Positions 8,631 through 17,071 of a DNA stretch of 50,970 nucleotides are shown piece after piece (the stretch's first letter is position 1; the number at the start of each line of letters is the position of its first letter). The position numbers were made by a program, and so were the translations under genes. The notes under the pieces were generated by a model. It saw nothing but the letters and a program-made list of their open reading frames with translations. It was not told the origin of the DNA and made no database searches. The stretch is from Candidatus Pelagibacter communis (GTDB lineage Bacteria > Pseudomonadota > Alphaproteobacteria > Pelagibacterales > Pelagibacteraceae): NCBI RefSeq assembly GCF_001179945.1, contig NZ_CVSG01000079.1, positions 1 to 50,970 of the forward strand. The letters run 5' to 3'.

Positions 8631-10181
8631 ATGAATTTAAAAATCAAAAGTGCCTTGGTTTCTGTATTTGATAAAGAAAATATTCCCATCTTATTAAAAT
8701 GTCTAAAAAAACATAATATCAAAATTATTAGTTCTGGAGGGACTTATAAATCTATAAAAAAACTTGGATACGATTGTATTGAATTATCTCAATATACTGG
8801 ATTCAAAGAAATGCTGGATGGGAGAGTAAAAACTCTTCATCCAAAAATTCATGCTGGAATTTTACATGACAGGAAAAATAAAACTCACAAAAGTGAAATG
8901 TCTGAGAAAAAGTTTCCCTCGATAGATTTGATTGTTGTTAATTTTTATCCATTTCAAAAAGTAGTTTCCGAGACTAAAAATCCAAATAAAATTATTGAAA
9001 ATATAGATATTGGTGGGCCAACAATGGTTCGTGCTGCAGCAAAAAATTTTAAGAATGTAACAATAGTCACAAATAAAAATGATTATTCCTCACTGATAAA
9101 AGAGTTAGAAAAAAAGAACGGAGCAACCTCATTAAAATTTAGAGAGATTATGTCTTCTAAAGCATTTGGTTTAACTGCATACTATGACGCTATGATTGCT
9201 AATTGGTTTAACAATAAATTAGATATTCGATTTCCAGAAAGAAAAACTATCTTTGGACGAAAATTTAAAAATTTAAGATATGGTGAAAATCCACACCAAA
9301 AAAGTTCTATTTATATTAACGATTATGAAGATAAAAAACTTGGATTCACTCAAATTCACGGTAAAGAATTGAGTTATAATAATTTTAACGATATGTTTGC
9401 TTCTTTAGATATCCTTGCGTCTATTAAAGGGAAAGCTGGAACAGTAATTATTAAGCATGCAAATCCTTGTGGCGTTTCAGAACATAAAAATCCTATAAAC
9501 TCGTTTAAAAATGCATATGCATGTGATCCGATAAGTGCTTTTGGCGGAGTTATAGCGTGTAATTATAAAATTAAAAAAAATATTGCGCTAGAGATAAATA
9601 AGAATTTTTTAGAGGTAATACTTGGTAAGGGTTTTGATAAAGATTCTTTGAAAATTTTAAAGAAGAAAAAGAACTTAAGAATAATAGACATATCTAAATT
9701 CAAGCCTAAAAATATTTCGTCAATTAAAATTTTTGATGGATCTTTTTTAATGCAAAATAAAAATAAGATAATCCTTGATAGAAAAAAAATTAAATGTGTG
9801 ACAAAACTAAAACCCAGCAAGAAAGAACTAGCAGAAATAGAATTTGCTTTTAATGTATGTAAGTATGTTAAATCTAACGCAATCGTTTTATCTAATAATT
9901 TTTCAACTATTGGGATTGGAGCAGGTCAGCCAAGTAGGCTCGATAGCTGTAAATTAGCAATACAAAAAGCAAGGCAATTTAAATCAGAAAAAATTAAAAA
10001 TTCGGTTGCCGCTTCAGATGCCTTTTTTCCTTTTACAGATGGTGTACAAGCTCTAATAAAAGCAGGTATAAAAATAATAGTTCAGCCCGGAGGATCAATA
10101 AGAGATCAAGAAGTAATAAGTGTTGCTGATAAAGCAAAGGTTAAAATGCTATTCACAAATATTAGACATTTCAATCATTAA
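8631..10181 (+). CDS. purH: Bifunctional AICAR formyltransferase / IMP cyclohydrolase
   Basis: Catalyses the last two steps of IMP synthesis. The 516-residue length is normal. The N-terminal MGS-like IMP cyclohydrolase domain (about 1-145) shows KSALVSVFDK, SSGGT, DGRVKTLHPKIHAGIL and VNFYPF. The formyltransferase domain has LRYGENPHQ, KHANPCGV (catalytic Lys-His region) and SDAFFPFTDG, ending with GGSIRDQEVI and IRHFNH. It is the last gene of the rpe-heparinase-purH run and converges with phhB, overlapping it by 4 bp. Confidence 0.98.
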   Translation: MNLKIKSALVSVFDKENIPILLKCLKKHNIKIISSGGTYKSIKKLGYDCIELSQYTGFKEMLDGRVKTLHPKIHAGILHDRKNKTHKSEMSEKKFPSIDLIVVNFYPFQKVVSETKNPNKIIENIDIGGPTMVRAAAKNFKNVTIVTNKNDYSSLIKELEKKNGATSLKFREIMSSKAFGLTAYYDAMIANWFNNKLDIRFPERKTIFGRKFKNLRYGENPHQKSSIYINDYEDKKLGFTQIHGKELSYNNFNDMFASLDILASIKGKAGTVIIKHANPCGVSEHKNPINSFKNAYACDPISAFGGVIACNYKIKKNIALEINKNFLEVILGKGFDKDSLKILKKKKNLRIIDISKFKPKNISSIKIFDGSFLMQNKNKIILDRKKIKCVTKLKPSKKELAEIEFAFNVCKYVKSNAIVLSNNFSTIGIGAGQPSRLDSCKLAIQKARQFKSEKIKNSVAASDAFFPFTDGVQALIKAGIKIIVQPGGSIRDQEVISVADKAKVKMLFTNIRHFNH

Positions 10182-10516
10182 TTAATTTTGTCTATTTTAG
10201 CAGCTAAGATAAAATCACTTTCTGCAAGACCTTTTATTGCATGTGTGAAAATTTTTACCTTGCAATAACCCCAACCAAAATTAATATCAGGGTGATGATT
10301 TTCTATCTCCGCAATTTCACTTATTTTGTTTACAAATTTTTGGCTTTCTACAAAGTTTTTAAATTTAAATTCTTTAATTAAATAAAAGTTTTCTTCTTCG
10401 CCTTTTTTTACTTCCCAATCATCTACTTTTTTTAAATATTTATGTATCTCGCTTTTATCAAAGGGAGGGATATTACCGTCGCATGCAATACACTTTTTTT
10501 TTGAAAGATCAGACAT
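10178..10516 (-). CDS. phhB: Pterin-4a-carbinolamine dehydratase
   Basis: A 112-residue protein of the PCD/DCoH family, which dehydrates 4a-hydroxytetrahydropterin. The signature ENHHPDINFGWGYCKVKIFTH is present, with the catalytic His-His-Pro-Asp, followed by GLAESDFILAAKID. The N-terminus contains a CxxC pair (KKCIACDGNIPPF), which is common in proteobacterial members. The start ATG overlaps the stop of the upstream hydrolase by one base (TAATG), so the two are translated from one mRNA. No phenylalanine hydroxylase is visible nearby, so its physiological partner is unclear. Confidence 0.93.
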   Translation of the reverse strand: MSDLSKKKCIACDGNIPPFDKSEIHKYLKKVDDWEVKKGEEENFYLIKEFKFKNFVESQKFVNKISEIAEIENHHPDINFGWGYCKVKIFTHAIKGLAESDFILAAKIDKIN

Positions 10517-11409
10517 TATAAAAAGTTTTTTAACCAGTTAATAACTTCTTTAGGTTTCTCCTCTTGCAAATAATGCCCGCAATCAAGGCCTTCACCAATT
10601 GGTTTTGAATTACTATAATCTCCCCATACGTTTAAAACATCGCCCCAAACTTTTCCAGTATCACTTTTGTTACCCCATAATACTAAAAGAGGGCAACTAA
10701 TCTTATTCTTTTTTTCGTAGTCGATGTTATCCATATCTAAATCACATGAAGGTGATGCTCTATAATCTTCACATGACCCCCTAATAGTTTTATAATTAAA
10801 ACATTTAACATATTCATCTAAAGTTTCTTTACAAAAATCTAAACTTGCTCCTCTCTTTGAAAGCTTTTTTTTCATATAATAATCAGCTGGTATTGAAGAT
10901 AGCATTTTTTCTGGAAGATCATAAGGTTGCATCATTAATAACCAATGCCATTTAGAAATTGACCAACCTTTTTTTTGGACGGTCCAAATATGTCGATTTG
11001 GCATGATATCAAATACTGCTAATTTTTTTACTTTTTCACGAGCGTCTAAAGCCATCCTATGTGCTGTTCTAGCTCCTCGATCATGACCGACTAAGTTAAA
11101 TTTGTCAAAACCTAGAATTTTCATTAAATTAATCTGATCATTTGCCATTGCTCTAAAAGAATAATTTAAATGGTTTTCACCGCCATCCTCTGGACCTATG
11201 CTTTCTCCGTATCCTCTTAGATCCGCAGCTACAATATAAAAGTCATTTTTTAATTCTTCGGCTATCTTATGCCATGTTACATGCGACATAGGATTTCCGT
11301 GCAATAACAGTAATGGCTCTCCAGACCCACCATGTCTAAATGCAATTTCTGCTTTTCCAAAACCTTGATTTTTAATAGTAACTTTTTCTTTTTTAAAATT
11401 TGAAAACAT
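10516..11409 (-). CDS. Haloacetate (fluoroacetate) dehalogenase-like alpha/beta hydrolase
   Basis: A 297-residue alpha/beta hydrolase with the oxyanion region LLLLHGNPMSH and the nucleophile elbow VGHDRGAR. The pattern matches fluoroacetate dehalogenases closely: nucleophile Asp110, carboxylate-binding Arg111 and Arg114, acid Asp134 in DIMP, halide-pocket His155-Trp156 (WHW) and Tyr216 (EDYRA), and general base His279 in DCGHYLQEE. Epoxide hydrolases share the Asp/His pair but would not be expected to carry the paired Arg and the His-Trp-Tyr halide pocket. Predicted reaction: hydrolysis of 2-haloacetates to glycolate, in the cytoplasm. The gene overlaps phhB by one base and is preceded by tRNA-Gly on the same strand. 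The marine natural substrate is unknown. Confidence 0.87.
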   Translation of the reverse strand: MFSNFKKEKVTIKNQGFGKAEIAFRHGGSGEPLLLLHGNPMSHVTWHKIAEELKNDFYIVAADLRGYGESIGPEDGGENHLNYSFRAMANDQINLMKILGFDKFNLVGHDRGARTAHRMALDAREKVKKLAVFDIMPNRHIWTVQKKGWSISKWHWLLMMQPYDLPEKMLSSIPADYYMKKKLSKRGASLDFCKETLDEYVKCFNYKTIRGSCEDYRASPSCDLDMDNIDYEKKNKISCPLLVLWGNKSDTGKVWGDVLNVWGDYSNSKPIGEGLDCGHYLQEEKPKEVINWLKNFL

Positions 11410-11413
11410 AATA

Positions 11414-11488
11414 TGGAGCGGGCAAAGGGACTTGAACCCTCGACCTTCTCGTTGGCAACGAGACGCTCTACCACTGAGCTATGCCCGC
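11414..11488 (-). tRNA. tRNA-Gly (anticodon GCC)
   Basis: On the minus strand the sequence folds as a cloverleaf. The acceptor GCGGGCA pairs with TGCCCGC, the D-arm has AGCTCAGTGGTAGAGC, the anticodon stem-loop is CTCGTTGCCAACGAG with anticodon GCC, and the T-arm is GAGGGTTCAAGTCCCTT. The 3' CCA is encoded. No variable-arm expansion is seen. It ends only a few bases before the start of the haloacetate dehalogenase-like gene on the same strand, so the hydrolase may be read from the tRNA promoter. Confidence 0.97.
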
Positions 11489-11594
11489 TTATAAATCATT
11501 GTTGAAAGTATTAGTTTTTTTCTGTTTAAGCAATAGACAAAATTTGCAAATAATGTCACTACCAGTAATATAAAATTTTTAATATATTAAATTT

Positions 11595-12212
11595 ATGAAA
11601 TCATTTCCTAAAATAATTCCAGTTTTTCCTCTCAGTGGGGTGATCTATTTTCCCAAGACTAATTTACCTTTAAATATTTTTGAACAGCGTTACTTAGATC
11701 TTGTAAATGACACTTACAAAAATAATAAGCTCATGGGAATGGTTCAATCACAAAAAGATGGAAATCGAGTTTATAAAATTGGATGTTTAGGTAAAATTAG
11801 TGACCTTAAAAAAAGTGAAGATGGAAGAATATTAATAAATCTCACTGGAATTACTAGATTTAAAATACTGGAAGAGGTTGAAAATAAAAAATTGTATAGA
11901 GAATTCAAAGTTGATTATAAGAGTTTTGAGGAAGACCTTAAAGATCCATCAGGTGATTTAGACACAGATGATCTTATGAACAAAGCCAAAGCATTTTTTA
12001 GAAAAAATGGATTATTATTAAACTGGAGAGAATTTGAAAAATTAGATAAATCTCAAAGAATAAATACTCTATCAATGATTTCACCAGTTACTAACGAAGA
12101 AAAACAAAAACTTTTAGAAGCTATAACAATAAAAGATAAAGTTAATACTCTAAAAAGCATTATAAGTTTTTACTTACATGAAGTAAATTTTAGTAACCAA
12201 ACTGTTCAATAA
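11595..12212 (+). CDS. Lon N-terminal (LAN) domain protein
   Basis: A 205-residue protein made of the Lon substrate-binding domain alone. It shows IPVFPLSGVIYFPKTNLPLNIFEQRYLDLV at residues 7-36, GMVQSQKDG, and GCLGKISDLKKSEDGRILINLTGITRFKI. It lacks the AAA+ and protease domains of Lon, so it is the stand-alone LON peptidase substrate-binding protein common in alphaproteobacteria. The biochemical role is not established; peptide or protein binding is assumed from the fold. The 106-bp upstream spacer shares a divergent region with tRNA-Gly. It converges on rho with 2 bp between the stops. Confidence 0.9.
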   Translation: MKSFPKIIPVFPLSGVIYFPKTNLPLNIFEQRYLDLVNDTYKNNKLMGMVQSQKDGNRVYKIGCLGKISDLKKSEDGRILINLTGITRFKILEEVENKKLYREFKVDYKSFEEDLKDPSGDLDTDDLMNKAKAFFRKNGLLLNWREFEKLDKSQRINTLSMISPVTNEEKQKLLEAITIKDKVNTLKSIISFYLHEVNFSNQTVQ

Positions 12213-12214
12213 AA

Positions 12215-13489
12215 CTAGTTAGCAGACTTATTCATTGAGTCAAAGAAATCAGAATTGTTTTTCGTATTTTTTAATTTGGAAATTAAAAACTCTATCCCAT
12301 CCATAGTGCCCATAGGGCTAATAATTCTTCTCAAGACATTCATTTTAGATAGTTCATCTTTTGCAAACAACAGTTCCTCTCTTCTTGTTCCTGACCTGGT
12401 AATATCTAGTGCTGGATAAATTCTTTTATCGGCAACTTTTCTATCCAGGATTAATTCAGAATTACCTGTTCCTTTAAATTCCTCAAAAATTACTTCATCC
12501 ATTCTACTTCCAGTATCTATCAAAGCAGTTGAAATAATTGTAAGGGATCCACCCTCTTCTACATTTCTTGCAGCGCCAAAAAATCTTTTGGGTCTTTGCA
12601 AAGCGTTAGCGTCAACACCTCCAGTTAAAACTTTACCTGAACTTGGTATAACAGCGTTGTAGGCTCTACCTAACCTTGTAATTGAATCTAACAAAATAAC
12701 TACATCTTTCTTATGTTCGACCAATCTTTTTGCTTTCTCGATCACCATCTCTGCAACGGCAACGTGCCTAGAGGCTGGCTCATCAAAAGTTGAGGCTACA
12801 ACTTCGCCTTTAACGGACCTTTGCATATCAGTAACTTCTTCAGGTCTTTCATCAATCAACAAAACCATTAAATAACACTCTGGATGATTGGCGGTAATTG
12901 ACTGAGCGATATTCTGAAGAATTATTGTTTTACCAGCTCTTGGTGGTGAAACAATCAAAGATCTTTGTCCTTTTCCTATTGGGCTCACAAGATCAATTAG
13001 TCTAGCAGTGTTATCTGGTTTTTTTTCAATTTTTGATGTTTCCACTTCCAATTTAATTCTCTCGTTTGGGTAAAGAGGTGTCAAATTATCAAATGCAATT
13101 TTATTTTTTCCTTTATCTGAGTCATCAAAATTTATTTTATTTACTTTTAAAAGAGCGAAGTATCTTTCAGCGTCCTTTGGCCCTCTAATCTCTCCCTCAA
13201 CCGAGTCACCAGTTCTTAAACCAAACCTCCTAATCTGGCTAGGGCTTACGTAAATATCATCTGGTCCGGGGAGATAATTTGACTCAATCGCTCTTAAAAA
13301 ACCAAAGCCGTCTTGTAAAACTTCGAGAACACCAATGGCTGTTATTTGCTCATTTTTTTCGGCCAATTTTTTTAAAATAGCGAATAAAATTTCCTGCTTT
13401 CTTAAAGTACTTGGATTTTCTATACCAAGTTTTTCAGCTTCAATAATAAGCTCTGCAGGATTTTTTTGCTTTAGTTCTTGTAAATTCAT
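12215..13489 (-). CDS. rho: Transcription termination factor Rho
   Basis: A 424-residue hexameric RNA helicase that ends transcription. It has the N-terminal Rho domain ([18 protein letters not shown]), the RNA-binding cold-shock-like fold ([33 protein letters not shown]), Walker A SPPRAGKT, Walker [17 protein letters not shown], and the Q/R-loop region [26 protein letters not shown]. It is the last gene of a hemE-hemH-hemJ-rho series on the minus strand, with 65 bp separating it from hemJ. Given how few intrinsic terminators I see in the window, Rho probably handles most transcript ends here. Confidence 0.98.
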   Translation of the reverse strand: MNLQELKQKNPAELIIEAEKLGIENPSTLRKQEILFAILKKLAEKNEQITAIGVLEVLQDGFGFLRAIESNYLPGPDDIYVSPSQIRRFGLRTGDSVEGEIRGPKDAERYFALLKVNKINFDDSDKGKNKIAFDNLTPLYPNERIKLEVETSKIEKKPDNTARLIDLVSPIGKGQRSLIVSPPRAGKTIILQNIAQSITANHPECYLMVLLIDERPEEVTDMQRSVKGEVVASTFDEPASRHVAVAEMVIEKAKRLVEHKKDVVILLDSITRLGRAYNAVIPSSGKVLTGGVDANALQRPKRFFGAARNVEEGGSLTIISTALIDTGSRMDEVIFEEFKGTGNSELILDRKVADKRIYPALDITRSGTRREELLFAKDELSKMNVLRRIISPMGTMDGIEFLISKLKNTKNNSDFFDSMNKSAN

Positions 13490-13554
13490 GTGATTATTTA
13501 GTTTAGGAAATGTTATGAAAATATATGTCTTTTTAGAAAAATTTCAACCCCTAA

Positions 13555-13986
13555 TTATAAAGGTTTAAAAATAACAACAAAAATTACCACAATTAGTATT
13601 ATTGTAGGTATTTCATTGTATATTCTAAAAAATTTTGATGTTTTCTGATTATTGTTTAAGGCAAAATCATTTAAATATTTTCCTAATGTAAAGTGATAAT
13701 AAGTAAGAATAATCACTGCAACGGTTTTTATTTGCATCCACAGTTCTGAAAAAATACCGAAGCCAAGACTATGAATAAGTAAGAGGCCAAACAACCATGA
13801 GATCAACATTGCAGGCATCATGATATAATTATAAAGTTTTCTTTCCATAGTCTTAAAGACTGTTTTTTGAGACTCATGGTCAGCTTCTGAATGATAAACA
13901 AATATTCTTGGAAGATAAAGGAGACCTGCCATCCAAGAAATGACAGATATGAGATGCAAGGATTTAAAAAGAAGATATATGTTCAT
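13555..13986 (-). CDS. hemJ: Protoporphyrinogen IX oxidase HemJ
   Basis: A 143-residue membrane protein of the HemJ (UPF0093) family, which oxidises protoporphyrinogen IX to protoporphyrin IX in the inner membrane. It has four hydrophobic segments. The conserved N-terminal His (His11 in FKSLHLISVISWMAGLLYLPRIF) is the proposed haem ligand. ERKLYNYIMMPAML and the conserved WMQIKT follow. It lies one base after hemH and completes a haem pathway run (hemE, hemH, hemJ), so it is the local replacement for HemG/HemY. Length is typical. Confidence 0.94.
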   Translation of the reverse strand: MNIYLLFKSLHLISVISWMAGLLYLPRIFVYHSEADHESQKTVFKTMERKLYNYIMMPAMLISWLFGLLLIHSLGFGIFSELWMQIKTVAVIILTYYHFTLGKYLNDFALNNNQKTSKFFRIYNEIPTIILIVVIFVVIFKPL

Positions 13987-13987
13987 T

Positions 13988-14980
13988 CTATAAATATTTG
14001 CTTACTAATTTTTCAAATAGTTTAATATGTTCCGAATTATCATTTAAGCAAGGAATTAAATCAAAATTTTTACCACCTTTTTCAATAAAGCTTTCTCTTC
14101 CTTGGATGTTTATTTCCTCTAAGGTTTCAACACAATCAGAAGCAAAACCAGGACAAATCACTAGTAAATTTTTTATTCCTTTTTCCGGTAATTTTTCTAT
14201 AGTTTTATCCGTGTAAGGCGTAAGCCATTCTTGTGGGCCGAATCTTGATTGAAAAGTTGTCTGGATTTCAACTTTGTTAAACTTTTCTTTCATTAGTCTC
14301 GTTGTTTTATGACAATAGCAGTGATACGGGTCTCCCTTGTCAAAATAAGATTTAGGAATTCCATGATAAGAAGAAATTATCAAGTCAGGTTTCCAATTAA
14401 TTTCACTAATTTTTTTTTCAATACTAACAATCAAAGCATCGATGTATGAAGGATTGCTCTCATAGTGTGGTATTATCTGTAGACTTGGTTGCCATCTCAT
14501 CTTCATTAATGATCTGTAAATTTCATCACAAACAGTAGCAGTTGTTGCTGCAGCGTATTGGGGGTAAAGAGGTAAAGCTATTATATTTTCACAACCTTTA
14601 TCTCTCATTGTAACCAGCTTAGATTTTATACTTGGATTCCCATATCTCATTGCAAAATCTACTATTATATTTTCATTTCCTATTTTTTTTTTTAATTTCT
14701 GAGATTGTTGTTTTGTAAAATATAATAATGGGGACTCGTTGCTTTCCTTTCTCCAAATTTTTTTATACGCGTGCGCAGTTTTAGAAGGTCGAAAAGTAAG
14801 AATAAATAAATTTAAAATAATTTGCCAGATTATTGGATTAACTTCTATAACTCTTCTATCAGATAAAAATTCTTTTAAATATTTCCTTATATCCCACCAA
14901 CCAGTTGAATCTGGTGTTCCAAGGTTAATAATTAAAACTCCAGTTTTACCAAATTGAACTTCTGGGTGATTTTTATCCAT
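13988..14980 (-). CDS. hemH: Ferrochelatase
   Basis: Inserts Fe2+ into protoporphyrin IX, the last step of haem synthesis. The 330-residue protein shows GVLIINLGTPDS at the N-terminus, FAMRYGNPSI, PLYPQYAAATTATVCDEI, and the catalytic SYHGIPKSYFDKGDPYHCYCH with the active-site His. It ends with PGFASDCVETLEEI, containing the conserved Glu. It overlaps hemE by 8 bp and is followed by hemJ after one base, so the three haem genes are translationally linked. Confidence 0.97.
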   Translation of the reverse strand: MDKNHPEVQFGKTGVLIINLGTPDSTGWWDIRKYLKEFLSDRRVIEVNPIIWQIILNLFILTFRPSKTAHAYKKIWRKESNESPLLYFTKQQSQKLKKKIGNENIIVDFAMRYGNPSIKSKLVTMRDKGCENIIALPLYPQYAAATTATVCDEIYRSLMKMRWQPSLQIIPHYESNPSYIDALIVSIEKKISEINWKPDLIISSYHGIPKSYFDKGDPYHCYCHKTTRLMKEKFNKVEIQTTFQSRFGPQEWLTPYTDKTIEKLPEKGIKNLLVICPGFASDCVETLEEINIQGRESFIEKGGKNFDLIPCLNDNSEHIKLFEKLVSKYL

Positions 14981-15980
14981 TAAATTTCCTATAAAATTTT
15001 ATTAATCTACTTACTTTATCAGGATCTGTTTCAGGAAGTAACCCGTGACCTAAATTGAAAACATAAGGAATACCCTTAAATGTTTGAATATATTTAGTCG
15101 CCCCCCTAATAATATCTTCGTCAGCTTTTAGTAATATATTGGGATTTAGACCTCCTTGAATAACTACATTTTTTAACTTTTCTCTAGCCCAAACGGGGTC
15201 AATTTCTGGATCTATATTAATTCCATCTGGTTTCACAATTTTATTAAAATCCTCATATTTTTCTTTTATTCCTTTAGGGAAACAAATGGTAGGTATTTTT
15301 TGTTTTCTACAAAAATTTAAAATTTTTTCATTAGGCATGAAACAATATTCACTTAAATTCTCTTTGGGAATTAAGCCTGCCCAAGAATCAAAAACTTGTA
15401 TTACATCTGCTCCAGCGTTTATTTGATTTTTTATATGAATGCATAAAAAGTTAATCAAAATTTCTATTATTTGATTAAGTAATTTTTTATCATGAAGCTT
15501 TAGTAAATTTAGTTCTCCTTGGCTCTTTTTCAAGTTCAACATATAAAATATTAGGGTCCATGGTGCCCCAATAAAAGAAATGAGCGACTTACTTTTTGTT
15601 AATTTTTTTCTCGTAATATCTATTGCTTTATAAATTGGGCTAAGTTTGTTTGAAAAATCATTTTCTTCGATCTTCAAAAATTCATTTAAATTAAAATCAC
15701 CAAGTTTTGGTCCAAAACCTTTTGTAAATCTTACATCTTGTCCTAATGCATATGGCACCATTAAAATATCAGAAAAAATGATTGCTGAGTCTAAATCAAA
15801 TCTTTTAATTGGTTGTAATGTAATTTCAGAGCTCAACTCACTATTTAGGCATAATTTGATAAAATCTTGGTTTTTAGATCTAATTTTTTTAAACTCTGGA
15901 AGATACCTACCCGCTTGTCTCATAAACCAAATAGATTTACAATTGGTTTTATTTAGTAAGATCTTATTAAGATTGCTCAT
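14973..15980 (-). CDS. hemE: Uroporphyrinogen decarboxylase
   Basis: Decarboxylates uroporphyrinogen III to coproporphyrinogen III in the cytoplasm. The 335-residue protein carries WFMRQAGRYLPEF with the substrate-binding Arg residues, IIFSDILMVPYALG (catalytic Asp), FIGAPWTL, VIQVFDSWAG, and NLGHGLLPETDP. First gene of hemE-hemH-hemJ-(rho). It is read away from the AT-rich spacer 15981-16252, which has the layout of the alphaproteobacterial chromosome origin. No strong ribosome binding site is evident before the ATG. Confidence 0.97.
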   Translation of the reverse strand: MSNLNKILLNKTNCKSIWFMRQAGRYLPEFKKIRSKNQDFIKLCLNSELSSEITLQPIKRFDLDSAIIFSDILMVPYALGQDVRFTKGFGPKLGDFNLNEFLKIEENDFSNKLSPIYKAIDITRKKLTKSKSLISFIGAPWTLIFYMLNLKKSQGELNLLKLHDKKLLNQIIEILINFLCIHIKNQINAGADVIQVFDSWAGLIPKENLSEYCFMPNEKILNFCRKQKIPTICFPKGIKEKYEDFNKIVKPDGINIDPEIDPVWAREKLKNVVIQGGLNPNILLKADEDIIRGATKYIQTFKGIPYVFNLGHGLLPETDPDKVSRLIKFYRKFNG

Positions 15981-16252
15981 ATTATATAAAAGTTTTTTAA
16001 AAGTATTGTTTGGGTAATTGGCCCTGTTTAATAGACATATAACTATTTATACAATTTTTATACATAGAAAGATGTATAACTTTTATCAAAAAATGATATT
16101 TTGAAGACTTTATTATTCTTATAAACATTAGTAAAACAACATTATCAACATCTAATAAAATGTTTAAATATTGTTAATTAATGTTAATTTTTTTTACCCT
16201 TATAAATCAAAAAGTGAACAAGTTTATTTATTAATTATTTATCAACATATAT
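15981..16252. other. Candidate chromosomal replication origin (oriC)
   Basis: A 272-bp non-coding, extremely AT-rich spacer between divergent hemE and the PPSR gene. This is the same neighbourhood (hemE / RP001-type gene) as the origins of Caulobacter and Rickettsia. DnaA-box-like sites against TTATCCACA: TTATCAACA at 16142-16150 and 16239-16247 (one mismatch each), an inverted pair TTATACAT/ATGTATAA at 16058-16065 and 16072-16079, and TTATCAAAA at 16083-16091. TTAA units recur exactly every 10 bp at 16164, 16174 and 16184, inside TGTT(T)AA repeats, and could be a duplex-unwinding element. Position is strong evidence; the boxes are supportive only. Confidence 0.7.
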
Positions 16253-17071
16253 ATGAACCAAAAATACAATGTATATCTTGTGTCTGATTCTACCGGTGAA
16301 ACCTTAGATAGGATATTTCTTTCTCTTAAATCGCAATTCTCTAACTTTGAATATGAAAAAAAAGAGTTTGCTTTCGTTAGAACTGGACAACAGATAGATA
16401 AAATAATTAAAGAGTGTGTGGAACAAGAAAACTCATTAATTTTATATACAATAGTAGAAACTAAACTGGCAAAATATATTGCAAATCAAGCTGAAAAGAA
16501 CAACGTTCCATGTTTCGGCATTCTAGGTAATCTTATTCTAAGTTTTTCAAAATTGCTTAATCAAAAAGCAATTCATAAACCTAGTGCACAACACGTATTA
16601 GATGATGATTATTATAAACGTATTGAAGCTATTCAATTCACTATGTCACATGACGATGGAAAGAAAGTAGATGATGTAAATGATGCAGATGTAATTTTGT
16701 TAGGTGTAAGCAGAACTAGTAAAACACCTACCTCCATCTATTTAGCTAACAGGGGATACAAAACTATTAATATACCTCTAGTGCTAGACCAAAGAATACC
16801 ACCGAACTTAACATCTGAAACAAAGGCATGCGTTATCGGTCTTGTAGCAGACCCTGAGCGATTAGCTGATATTAGACGAAATAGAGTTGCTATCATGAAA
16901 GAAAATCAGATTAAAGATTACACAAATTTAGACTTTATTAGAAAAGAGGTAAATGACTCAAAAAACCTTTTTAAAAAAAACAACTGGCCAATAATAGATG
17001 TAACAAGAAGATCTGTTGAAGAAACAGCTGCATCTATTTTAAAAATAATAGAAATAAAAAAACATACATGA
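16253..17071 (+). CDS. Pyruvate, phosphate dikinase regulatory protein (PPSR/DUF299, RP001-type)
   Basis: A 272-residue bifunctional kinase/phosphorylase of the DUF299 family, which controls pyruvate phosphate dikinase or PEP synthase by ADP-dependent phosphorylation. It shows YLVSDSTGETLDRIF at the N-terminus, the P-loop-like GVSRTSKTPTSIYLANRG, and GLVADPERLADIRRNR. Which target enzyme it acts on cannot be told from this window. It is the first gene right of the candidate origin and overlaps maf by 4 bp, starting a PPSR-maf-aroE-coaE-dnaQ run. The last DnaA-like box ends 5 bp before its ATG. Confidence 0.93.
   Translation: MNQKYNVYLVSDSTGETLDRIFLSLKSQFSNFEYEKKEFAFVRTGQQIDKIIKECVEQENSLILYTIVETKLAKYIANQAEKNNVPCFGILGNLILSFSKLLNQKAIHKPSAQHVLDDDYYKRIEAIQFTMSHDDGKKVDDVNDADVILLGVSRTSKTPTSIYLANRGYKTINIPLVLDQRIPPNLTSETKACVIGLVADPERLADIRRNRVAIMKENQIKDYTNLDFIRKEVNDSKNLFKKNNWPIIDVTRRSVEETAASILKIIEIKKHT

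Noticed and set aside
16164-16187. CtrA binding sites (TTAA-N7-TTAA) in the candidate origin
   Set aside because: The gaps between TTAA units are 6 bases, not 7, so the consensus is not met.
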